A model generated the notes under the pieces. That model saw only the letters and a list, made by a program, of their open reading frames with translations. It had not been told where the DNA came from and searched no databases. DNA of 8,257 bases. Source: Proteobacteria bacterium UBA7821. Its GTDB lineage: Bacteria; Pseudomonadota; Gammaproteobacteria; Comchoanobacterales; Comchoanobacteraceae. Every line of letters starts with the position of its first letter. Position 1 is the stretch's first letter. Positions 1 to 5,974 of the stretch are shown piece by piece. Location: assembly GCA_002480165.1 (NCBI GenBank), contig DLBP01000037.1:1-8257 (forward strand), given 5' to 3'. The translations under genes and the position numbers were made by a program.

Positions 1-904
1 AAGCAGAGGCGGTCAACAAAAAAATAATGAGAACCATATATTGCTCACGTGTCCATGGTCCCAGTTCAGTCTGCGATGATTTGATTTTTTCGATGATTTG
101 ATCTTGTGGTATGTTGATCGTGTGGAGTTGGCCCCGGATGAGTCCCATGTAAGCAAATAGGAGGGGGCAAACCATTAAGAGTAATGGTAAACTAAAGGAG
201 ATCCACATGATCATATCTATTTCGACACCATACTTTTCGAATAAAAAGCCCTGTAATATGATATTGGGTGCTGTTCCAATTGGAGTCCCGATGCCACCGA
301 GACTGGCTGAATAACAAACGCCTAAGCACACAAATGTTTTAAATTGGCTTAAATGCTGTGGTGATATATTGAGTTTTAGCTCCTCATTTTGCCGCTCTAT
401 GGTTTCGATGATGACGATAACCATGGGAAGTATCAGTAGAGTTGTGGACGAATTGTTCATCCACATACTTAAAATAAGTGGTACGAGCATAAAAGAAGCA
501 AGTAATTTGATTGGGCTAAAACCAACCTTTGCAATCAACCAATAAGCTAAGCGTTTATGAAGGGACCATTTTTCAAATGTTTTTGCGACAATAAATCCAC
601 CCAGGAAGAGATAGACCGCTGGTGATGCATAGGGCAATGCTGCATCTTGAATACTACTAATACTGAGCATCGGTAGGAGAATTAGCGGAATCAAGCTGGT
701 AATAGAGATGGATACGGCTTCTGTTAACCACCATATCGACATGAATAGGGTGACGGATACGACTGCAGCACCATTGATCGACAGTGTGGTATTGTCGCTA
801 TGCCCAACCCATTCTAATAAGTAGCATTGGTAGTAAACAAATGCTAAAAGGGGACCAAGAATAAGGCCTAGTTGTTTATATCTTGGATAAATCGTGCAAT
901 TCAC
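1..904 (-). CDS. DASS/SLC13-family anion:sodium symporter, C-terminus cut by window edge
   Basis: Inner-membrane carrier of the divalent anion:Na+ symporter family (dicarboxylates, citrate or sulfate; the substrate cannot be told). I translated 301 codons back from a GTG at 904-902, with no stop before the window edge; family members usually have about 450-500 residues, so the C-terminal third lies outside. Seen: a first membrane segment near residues 12-30; the family hallmark IWWLTEAVSISITSLIP at 57-73; GGFIVAK near 102-108; the first substrate/sodium motif as WMNNSSTT at 148-155, where most relatives have S-N-T; and GGIGTPIGTAPN around 200-215. GTG is chosen because an in-frame stop lies five codons upstream of it and the next in-frame ATG is beyond residue 50, inside the membrane domain. 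The ribosome site is poor (purine-rich gagcgga). A strong promoter lies upstream. Family call is firm; substrate and full length are unknown. Confidence 0.88.
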   Translation of the reverse strand, partial: MNCTIYPRYKQLGLILGPLLAFVYYQCYLLEWVGHSDNTTLSINGAAVVSVTLFMSIWWLTEAVSISITSLIPLILLPMLSISSIQDAALPYASPAVYLFLGGFIVAKTFEKWSLHKRLAYWLIAKVGFSPIKLLASFMLVPLILSMWMNNSSTTLLILPMVIVIIETIERQNEELKLNISPQHLSQFKTFVCLGVCYSASLGGIGTPIGTAPNIILQGFLFEKYGVEIDMIMWISFSLPLLLMVCPLLFAYMGLIRGQLHTINIPQDQIIEKIKSSQTELGPWTREQYMVLIIFLLTASA

Positions 905-932
905 CTGAATCCGCTCATGTTAGTACATCAAT

Positions 933-961
933 ATGATATGGTTTAATTAATCTTCTGTCAA
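933..961 (-). promoter_or_regulatory. Sigma70-type promoter of the DASS transporter gene
   Basis: On the minus strand a perfect -35 TTGACA (961-956) is followed after exactly 17 bases by TATCAT (938-933), five of six matches to the -10 consensus. Transcription would begin near 926, giving a leader of roughly 22 bases before the GTG start. This is one of the best promoter matches in the window and supports the choice of start. It is a consensus match only. Confidence 0.6.
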
Positions 962-1235
962 ATATTGTTTCTGATCCTTTCAAGTTGACAGGGTTGTTCT
1001 CTGTGCCATGAAAAAGCCATAATCTAGATGAAGTAAACCGAGAATTGATATCAGTTTACCTGTGGCGAATGGCTATTGGATGGGTTTTGCATGTGGACTG
1101 CCATACGGTGATCGATACAATGTCAATCGAGAAGATTTCACACGCTTGGGCTGATTCCATCCGTGCTTTAAAAAATATTATTCCAGTTAGCTCCATTGTA
1201 TTATTTATGTACTATACTATTAATAGACAATAAAT

Positions 1236-1241
1236 AAGGAG
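1236..1241 (+). promoter_or_regulatory. Strong Shine-Dalgarno site of ahr
   Basis: AAGGAG lies six bases before the ATG at 1248. It is the only near-perfect ribosome binding site in the window and fixes the ahr start. Most other genes here have weak or absent sites. Confidence 0.85.
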
Positions 1242-1247
1242 AATAAA

Positions 1248-2249
1248 ATGGTTAAAGGTTACGCAGCTCTTGGACCAGGTGAGCCATTGCAGCTCATTGA
1301 GTATGATTTGGGTCCATTGTTATCCGATCAGGTCCAAATTGATGTGAGTTACTGTGGTATTTGTCACAGTGACTTAAGTATGATTGACAACGCCTGGGGA
1401 ATGACGACTTATCCATTAGTACCTGGGCATGAGGTTGCTGGTGTCGTATCTGCGATTGGGTCAGACGTCAAGCATTTAACGGTTGGGCAACGAGTGGGGC
1501 TTGGTTGGCATGCTGGCTATTGTAATCAATGTTGTCTCTGCACGTCGGGTGATCAAAATTTATGCGCTGATGCGACTGCGACAATTATTAATCATCATGG
1601 TGGATTTGCCAATCAAGTTAGGGCACAAGCCAACAGTGCGATACCCATTCCAGATGGGCTTGATTTCAAGTCTGTTGGCCCTTTGTTTTGTGGAGGGATC
1701 ACGGTATTTAATCCACTGGTTCAATATGATATAAAGCCAACTGATCATGTTGCGATTATTGGTATTGGTGGTCTTGGCCACATGGCATTGGAATTTTTAA
1801 ATGCCTGGGGTTGCCATGTGACAGCTTTCACATCAACCATCAGTAAAAGAGATGAGTTGATGCAAATGGGCGCTAAAGAAGTGATTGATACTAATAATAT
1901 TCAAGCGATAGAGTCAGCTGGCGGTAGATTTGACCTGATTCTATCGACAGTCAATGTTAAATTGAACTGGAATCTCTACTTAGGTACCTTGAAACCAAAA
2001 GGTAGATTGCATTTTGTGGGTGCGACGCTCGATCCACTAGACCTAAATGTGTTTCAGTTAATTATGGGGCAAAGACAGGTATCTGGTTCGCCAGTTGGTA
2101 GCCCAAGGGTGATCGAAAAAATGTTGGACTTTGCTCATTTACATCAACTCAATCCAATTGTTGAAGTGTTTGAGATGGATCAAGTTAATCAAGCCATCAC
2201 CAGACTTAGGTCTGGTCAAGCACACTACCGGGTTGTTCTAAAGCAGTAG
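1248..2249 (+). CDS. ahr: Zinc-dependent NADP(H) aldehyde reductase / alcohol dehydrogenase, Ahr type
   Basis: Cytosolic medium-chain dehydrogenase/reductase of 333 residues, very similar from memory to E. coli Ahr (YjgB), which reduces a broad range of aldehydes to alcohols, preferring NADPH. Catalytic zinc ligands are visible as C39 (in CGICHSDLSMID), H61-E62 (in PGHE) and C148 (in CGGITVF). The structural zinc cluster is complete at C92, C95, C98 and C106. The Rossmann motif GIGGLG is at 172-177, followed by the C-terminal segment with RVVLK at the end. Length is as expected for Ahr and the ribosome site is excellent. It stands alone on the plus strand and its last 44 bases are overlapped, tail to tail, by a minus-strand gene. 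A role in detoxifying aldehydes is likely from the family; the physiological substrate is not shown by context. A closely related cinnamyl-alcohol-dehydrogenase-like enzyme is the alternative. Confidence 0.9.
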   Translation: MVKGYAALGPGEPLQLIEYDLGPLLSDQVQIDVSYCGICHSDLSMIDNAWGMTTYPLVPGHEVAGVVSAIGSDVKHLTVGQRVGLGWHAGYCNQCCLCTSGDQNLCADATATIINHHGGFANQVRAQANSAIPIPDGLDFKSVGPLFCGGITVFNPLVQYDIKPTDHVAIIGIGGLGHMALEFLNAWGCHVTAFTSTISKRDELMQMGAKEVIDTNNIQAIESAGGRFDLILSTVNVKLNWNLYLGTLKPKGRLHFVGATLDPLDLNVFQLIMGQRQVSGSPVGSPRVIEKMLDFAHLHQLNPIVEVFEMDQVNQAITRLRSGQAHYRVVLKQ

Positions 2250-2646
2250 GTAATTCGCAATAATAATGCATCCCCTGATCTTGAGTGCCAATTTCGTGCC
2301 AGAATATTTGAGCAATTAGCGATACGTCCAGTGGGCTGATTGCCCCATCGATACCGTCATGATTGGGACAGTTTTTGATGTCTTTGAGGTTTGTCTGTAG
2401 CGATTCATCTTGAGTTATTTCTCCTTGTTGCCATACGATTCCCACTTGGCTTGCCTCATGGATGACTGTGGATAGGTCATTGTTTTTCTCATCATAGCAC
2501 ATGCGGCATAAGCAGGTAAGCAGTAGGGATGGGGTGTCAACATCATGGTCATGACCCCAGATTTCCTGTGACAACACATCACAGGTGAAAGCAGACAAGG
2601 GGGATATGGTGGTTACGATCAAACACCATAATAACTGCTTAAGCAT
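2206..2646 (-). CDS. Small exported cysteine-rich protein, unknown function
   Basis: 146 residues that I do not recognise. The N-terminus is a classical Sec signal peptide: Lys3, a hydrophobic core to about residue 16, and a likely cut after Ser18-Ala19 (SPLSA|FTC). The mature part has six cysteines: C22, a tight cluster C45-x-C47-x2-C50, C93 and C130. An acidic/histidine stretch GHDHDVD lies at 31-37 and a second H/D patch near 95-100. In the envelope these cysteines could form three disulfides; C-x-C-x2-C with the His/Asp patches could instead bind a metal. Its ATG overlaps the last 8 bases of the antiporter gene and has only a weak ribosome site, so translational coupling is likely. Its 3' end runs 44 bases into ahr on the other strand. 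The clean signal peptide and coupling make a real gene likely; any link to transport is inference. Confidence 0.68.
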   Translation of the reverse strand: MLKQLLWCLIVTTISPLSAFTCDVLSQEIWGHDHDVDTPSLLLTCLCRMCYDEKNNDLSTVIHEASQVGIVWQQGEITQDESLQTNLKDIKNCPNHDGIDGAISPLDVSLIAQIFWHEIGTQDQGMHYYCELPTALEQPGSVLDQT

Positions 2647-3961
2647 GCTCAGTCACTTGTAGTGTTTTCTCTCTCTGCCTCATTAGATAGACTCTAATGG
2701 GAATGCCACTTAATAAGAACACAGTTGATATCAGTAGTTTGTCAGTAGACGTGTTAACCAATACCCAGAGGCAAAAAAGACAGGCTAACAGTGCGATTAA
2801 CTGTTTAAAATAGCCAGTATGGTGGCTAAGTTCGTATTTGAATAGTGAGATGGCACAAATTAGATAAACAAATAAAAAGGCAATGCCTGAATACTCTACG
2901 ATATGCCGGATGGCACTTGCGTTTAGGAATAGAAGAAATGGAATGGTTCCCAGGCAGCTAATCACAATACCCAGTTTAGGAGCGCCATGGCTATTTAGGG
3001 TCAGAAAACACTTAGGGAATAGTTTATCTTGAGCTAAGCCAAGAGCGATTTGACCACTGGTTAACACCCATGCATTTAACGTGCCAATACACACAGCCGA
3101 GGTGATGATCGCCATCAGTATATACCAGTCTCCACCAAAGAGTATTTGGCTAACGTCAACATAGGGTGCGGATGACTGTTTCAGTACATCGGCTGGTATA
3201 ATACCCATTAGAGCAATGCTATTAATGAGGTAGGTCAGTGCGACAATCAGCGTGCCAAGAACGATGGCAAGGGGGATGGTACTTTTGGGGTTGATAACAG
3301 AGCCTGCTGGTGCCGTGGCGCATTCCAATCCGACAAAGCCCCATAACATGAGTAGAGACAATTCACTCATGATAGACAACGGTTGTTGTGTTTGAATAGA
3401 AGGAGCTGTGTCCAGCAACTCGACGTTAAAATAAAGTAGGGCTATTGCTGGGATGATAATCAGAGGGACACATTTTAGGACAGTGAGAACTATTTCAGTA
3501 TGCCCAGCTGCATGGACGCCTTTGAGATTCACGAGCATGATAATAATAATGAGCAAGATCTGGAGTGTAGTAGACAGCAGCGGTGAGTTACTACCAATGA
3601 CAGGTAGTAAGTATTCAACGGCAGTAATAATCACAGCAGTAGAACTAAACCATGAAATAACCCAGTAGGTCCATCCAGTATAAAAAGCGGCAGTTTCACC
3701 GAAGGTTGCTTGGACAAACACATGCGGCCCGCCTGTTTTTGGAAAATAGTTTGCCAGCATCGCAAAAACAGCTGCCAGTAGCATCGCTGCAACACCAGTA
3801 ATCATCCAACCCATAACGTTGTAATAGCCATAGCCAGCTAGCTCACTGGGTAGCATAAAAACACTGGAGCCGATTTGACTACCAATGACAATAGAAATCA
3901 GCGATGTAAATCCAATTTTTTTTGCGTCGGTCACAGGTGATAGGTGTGTGATATAAACCAT
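2639..3961 (-). CDS. APC-superfamily amino-acid antiporter, AdiC/PotE-like
   Basis: Inner-membrane transporter of 440 residues, the normal length for the 12-helix basic amino acid/polyamine antiporter group. Helix 1 carries GSQIGSSVFMLP (27-38), the unwound glycine-rich substrate loop seen in AdiC as GNIMGSGVFLLP. Helix 6 has LWGFVGLE (206-213), matching AdiC LWSFIGVE with W202 and E208. INPKSTIP (223-230) matches the NPK loop. Helix 8 has W298 at the place of AdiC W293, which stacks on the substrate. These residues argue for exchange of an amino acid against its decarboxylated or otherwise processed product, such as arginine/agmatine or ornithine/putrescine, but no decarboxylase is nearby to settle it. 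It lies 37 bases after the dehydrogenase and overlaps the next gene by 8. There is no Shine-Dalgarno site; a promoter sits five bases before the ATG. The family is secure, the substrate is not. Confidence 0.88.
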   Translation of the reverse strand: MVYITHLSPVTDAKKIGFTSLISIVIGSQIGSSVFMLPSELAGYGYYNVMGWMITGVAAMLLAAVFAMLANYFPKTGGPHVFVQATFGETAAFYTGWTYWVISWFSSTAVIITAVEYLLPVIGSNSPLLSTTLQILLIIIIMLVNLKGVHAAGHTEIVLTVLKCVPLIIIPAIALLYFNVELLDTAPSIQTQQPLSIMSELSLLMLWGFVGLECATAPAGSVINPKSTIPLAIVLGTLIVALTYLINSIALMGIIPADVLKQSSAPYVDVSQILFGGDWYILMAIITSAVCIGTLNAWVLTSGQIALGLAQDKLFPKCFLTLNSHGAPKLGIVISCLGTIPFLLFLNASAIRHIVEYSGIAFLFVYLICAISLFKYELSHHTGYFKQLIALLACLFCLWVLVNTSTDKLLISTVFLLSGIPIRVYLMRQREKTLQVTEHA

Positions 3962-3966
3962 TTTTA

Positions 3967-3995
3967 ATTATACAGGTTAGATGTTGGCATGCAAA
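3967..3995 (-). promoter_or_regulatory. Candidate promoter giving a leaderless antiporter mRNA
   Basis: In the 37-base space after the dehydrogenase stop, the minus strand reads TTTGCA (3995-3990, four of six to the -35 consensus), exactly 17 bases, then a perfect TATAAT (3972-3967). Five bases later comes the antiporter ATG. The usual start about seven bases after the -10 falls at or on the ATG, so the transcript would have essentially no leader. That fits the lack of any Shine-Dalgarno sequence before this gene. Confidence 0.5.
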
Positions 3996-3998
3996 GCT

Positions 3999-4739
3999 TT
4001 ATCTTCGCCTCATTTGAAGATCTATTCGAGCTAACCAGGCTGCTGGTAGAAACGATAATAGATAAACTAACCCATAGAGTAGACGAGGGAATGATATGAC
4101 TGGACATGTTCGGCTGGATGCTTGTTTTATTTTTTGTGCAGCGACATCGCAAGACAGTATACCGGGCATAGGGAACCGATGAGACTGGGTCATTTGTGTG
4201 GAGATAAAGCCGGGGCAAATACATTGTATCGCAACAGAGCTGTCTCGATATAATTGTGCTAGTGAGTAAGTGTAACGCATGATGGCTTGTTTGCTGATGT
4301 GGTAGGCATTGGCGCTTGGCAGTGTTGGTATGAGCGCAACCAGTGATGAAATAACTAAAATTTTCCCACTATCTCGTTGTAGCATGTTGGGTAGTATGGT
4401 TTGAATTGCCAGAATGTTTGCTGATAAATTGGTTTTGAATATTTGGTAATCATCATGATAACCTAAAGTGTGTTGTGAGATGCCTGCGTTGAGAATAAGT
4501 AGATCGATGGGCGATGTTTGATCGATTGCCTCAAGTGTACTCATGAGGCTATTTTGTTGGGTTAAGTCAAAGCGATGTATTTGTGTGGACGCACCTTTTT
4601 TCTGGCACTGTTGTTGGGTTAAGTATAACCCATCTGGGTCTCTTCCACATAAATGGAGGTGGTGGCCAGTTTGAGACCAGGCGACTGCTAAGGATTGGCC
4701 TAAGCCTCTGGACGCGCCAGTGATAACAATATTAAACAT
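3999..4739 (-). CDS. Short-chain dehydrogenase/reductase with C-terminal membrane segment
   Basis: Classical SDR of 246 residues. Seen: cofactor loop TGASRGLG at 7-14; Asp58-Leu59, which normally contacts the adenine ring; LNAG at 83-86; catalytic Ser at 131/132; the active pair Y146 and K150 in YHISK; and PG at 176-177 followed by T-Q-M-T. Arg11 and the GR at 32-33 suggest NADP(H). Unlike simple soluble SDRs, the tail from about 217 is hydrophobic with a proline in the middle (LLYGLVYLLSFLPAAWLA) and ends in three arginines. That suggests a membrane anchor or hairpin, as in some SDRs that act on lipid substrates. The substrate is unknown. It is the first gene of the minus-strand cluster; no good ribosome site precedes its ATG, and the first 12 residues are already the nucleotide-binding strand, so the start cannot lie much downstream. 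Confidence 0.85.
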   Translation of the reverse strand: MFNIVITGASRGLGQSLAVAWSQTGHHLHLCGRDPDGLYLTQQQCQKKGASTQIHRFDLTQQNSLMSTLEAIDQTSPIDLLILNAGISQHTLGYHDDYQIFKTNLSANILAIQTILPNMLQRDSGKILVISSLVALIPTLPSANAYHISKQAIMRYTYSLAQLYRDSSVAIQCICPGFISTQMTQSHRFPMPGILSCDVAAQKIKQASSRTCPVISFPRLLYGLVYLLSFLPAAWLARIDLQMRRR

Positions 4740-4982
4740 GATACATACAATCTAGCATGTCTGTTGGATAATGTGAATACATGACGGGTTGATTCTCTCT
4801 ACCGATTGATTGGTAATCCAGTTGAGAGTTGTTTTTGATAACAGTGTGGTGACAGTTTCATCGTCTTGGTTTTTGTATGACTGATGTTTTTATCAGTGGC
4901 TGAGGCCTGTTTATCAAATTGATTTGTGTGCATGTGACAACACAGTTTAAATCACTAGTCCAACAGTCAACCACTGTCTGAA
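4740..4982. other. Non-coding gap between dehydrogenase and patatin genes
   Basis: 243 bases without a convincing gene. The left end carries the weak dehydrogenase promoter. A perfect small inverted repeat, ACTGAT and ATCAGT around a GTTTTT loop, lies near 4880-4897, and ACAGT/ACTGT flank five bases just after the patatin stop. Neither is followed by a T-run on either strand, so I do not call a terminator; the patatin transcript could read through into the dehydrogenase cluster, which points the same way. Confidence 0.45.
4749..4777 (-). promoter_or_regulatory. Weak candidate promoter of the dehydrogenase gene
   Basis: The minus strand has TTCACA (4777-4772, five of six), a 17-base spacer, then TAGATT (4754-4749, four of six), ending nine bases before the ATG at 4739. 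Transcription would start two to three bases before the ATG, again leaving almost no leader and no ribosome site. The match is moderate and other AT-rich strings in the same gap could serve. Confidence 0.32.
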
Positions 4983-5858
4983 TTAATAGTGATCGTGATT
5001 AAAGTTGTTGAGTACGTTTTTGGTGTTGTTGTAGCCCAGTTCAAACAGCTCTTTTGAATGAGATGAGTCAAACCATCGACCACTGTCTGTATGAATATCG
5101 ATACAATAATCAGCTAGTTTGCAGTTGTGAGTTAGTTGGCTATTGAGCGAAATAGTCAGGCTTCTTAAGATTAAACCAAATATGTTAGATGGTGGCTCAT
5201 CGTTGCTGATATCTACAGAGAGGCTACTGGCGATAATAACCTCTGCACCTAAGTCTCTAGCGATATCAACAGGCAGGTTATTTGAAACGGCCCCATCGAC
5301 AAAGTTCTGGTTACCAATAACAACGGGTGGATAGAGTCCTGGGATACTGGCTGATGCTAATAAAGCTTGAGAGGCCGTTTCGGTTGAAAAAGCCGTTGTA
5401 TTACCAAACTCTAAGTTGGTTGCAACCACGACGACTGGGATCTTAAAATCAGAGAGCGATTTCCCCCCAAATAATCTATGTAGGAATGCTTCTAGTTTGC
5501 TTGAATTGCTAATGCTGTAGGGTAGTGTTCTACTGGTATATTGTATGAAGTCTTTAAAATGCCTCTCGGTTAGTGTTGCAAGGTCGTTCATTTGACCATG
5601 CTGTGCGTAGACGGCACCAACGATTGCTCCAGCACTTGTACCAACGATTAAGTCAGGGACGATGTTGAGTTCATTCAGCGCTTGCAAGACGCCAATGTGT
5701 GCAATGCCTCGCTCTCCGCCACCACCTAGCACAAGGGCTATTTTAGGTTTCCCGCTAAATGCGATAGGCCCCGGGTCTAGCGGTCGTGGCTCACCAGAAA
5801 AATGTAGCGGTGAACAACCGAGAGCCAATAAACAGAGAATGAGTAAGCGCTTGTGCAT
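4983..5858 (-). CDS. Patatin-family phospholipase, predicted outer-membrane lipoprotein
   Basis: Lipid acyl hydrolase of the patatin/NTE type, 291 residues from the ATG at 5858. The oxyanion-hole loop GGGGERG is at 45-51, the nucleophile elbow GTSAG at 73-77 with Ser75, and the dyad partner Asp188 in DGA (188-190). LASASIPGLYPP (167-178) and SNNLPVDIARDLGAE (192-206) are typical of the family, so the enzyme should be active. The N-terminus MHKRLLILCLLALGCS is a lipoprotein signal with lipidation at Cys15; Ser16 at +2 fits sorting to the outer membrane. A TTG 21 bases upstream opens the frame further, but it would put seven extra residues before the signal and has no ribosome site, so the ATG is preferred (weak GGA nine bases upstream). 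It is divergent from the orphan membrane protein gene. A role in membrane-lipid turnover or on host lipids is possible; the sequence does not decide. Confidence 0.87.
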   Translation of the reverse strand: MHKRLLILCLLALGCSPLHFSGEPRPLDPGPIAFSGKPKIALVLGGGGERGIAHIGVLQALNELNIVPDLIVGTSAGAIVGAVYAQHGQMNDLATLTERHFKDFIQYTSRTLPYSISNSSKLEAFLHRLFGGKSLSDFKIPVVVVATNLEFGNTTAFSTETASQALLASASIPGLYPPVVIGNQNFVDGAVSNNLPVDIARDLGAEVIIASSLSVDISNDEPPSNIFGLILRSLTISLNSQLTHNCKLADYCIDIHTDSGRWFDSSHSKELFELGYNNTKNVLNNFNHDHY

Positions 5859-5884
5859 CGAAATATTCCAAAATAACAAGGTTA

Positions 5885-5913
5885 ATACTACAAATTTTGT
5901 TAATTCAAGTCAA
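5885..5913 (-). promoter_or_regulatory. Sigma70-type promoter of the patatin lipoprotein gene
   Basis: The minus strand shows TTGACT (5913-5908, five of six), exactly 17 bases, then TAGTAT (5890-5885, four of six). Transcription would start near 5878, about 20 bases before the ATG at 5858 and downstream of the alternative TTG's first base. This supports the shorter protein. Confidence 0.5.
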
Positions 5914-5933
5914 CAATTTTTGCCAGGTGTTGA
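5910..5933. promoter_or_regulatory. Inverted repeat between divergent promoters, possible operator
   Basis: TCAACA (5910-5915) and TGTTGA (5928-5933) form a perfect 6-bp inverted repeat with a 12-base spacer. It lies across the -35 boxes of both divergent promoters. A further imperfect half site, TGTTAA, is at 5898-5903. The arrangement would suit a dimeric repressor controlling both genes. The arms are short, so chance is not excluded. Confidence 0.35.
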
Positions 5934-5948
5934 TATATATGCTATAAT
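5920..5948 (+). promoter_or_regulatory. Near-consensus extended -10 promoter of the orphan membrane protein gene
   Basis: TTGCCA (5920-5925, five of six), exactly 17 bases, then a perfect TATAAT (5943-5948) preceded by TGC, the extended -10 element. Transcription would start near 5955, leaving a leader of about 20 bases before the ATG at 5975. This is the strongest promoter match in the window. Confidence 0.68.
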
Positions 5949-5974
5949 GTATATAAATAATAATGTGAGTGATA

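Larger units (their letters stand above)
905..1247. other. Gap between DASS gene and ahr; mostly no recognisable content
   Basis: Over this 343-base stretch the left end carries the minus-strand DASS promoter. A short inverted repeat, GTAAAC at 1033-1038 and GTTTAC at 1054-1059 (15-base loop), could be a protein-binding site, but it has only 6-bp arms. A 62-codon open frame from a TTG at 1045 to 1233 looks spurious: it has no ribosome site and no family resemblance. Just upstream of ahr there are AT-rich -10-like strings, for example TATACT at 1213-1218, but no convincing -35 at the right distance, so the ahr promoter is not identified. I see no tRNA, terminator or mobile-element end here. 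Confidence 0.5.

Noticed and set aside
74..102. 12-base direct repeat CGATGATTTGAT with a 17-base period
   Set aside because: Lies in a polar loop of the DASS transporter, only two copies, not in phase with codons. Probably chance.
1045..1233. 62-codon frame (TTG start; ATG alternative at 1069) ending 14 bases before ahr
   Set aside because: No ribosome site at either start, no family resemblance and an unremarkable composition apart from a short hydrophobic end. Most likely a chance open frame in the ahr upstream region.
3964..4224. 86-codon minus-strand frame inside the dehydrogenase gene, and similar long frames opposite the antiporter, patatin and ahr genes
   Set aside because: All lie in alternative frames of genes with clear family motifs and have no motifs or ribosome sites of their own.
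4554..4624. 14-base perfect direct repeat (TTGTTGGGTTAAGT) at 4554-4567 and 4611-4624
   Set aside because: Both copies encode L-T-Q-Q in the dehydrogenase frame, 57 bases apart. It is explained by the repeated tetrapeptide; no third copy or mobile-element context.
4880..4897. ACTGAT-GTTTTT-ATCAGT hairpin
   Set aside because: Six-pair stem with low stability and no T-run on either strand; not called as a terminator.
4970..5089. 11-base repeat ACCACTGTCTG at 4970-4980 and 5079-5089
   Set aside because: Only two copies, one in the patatin coding region and one in the gap; no larger repeat unit around them.
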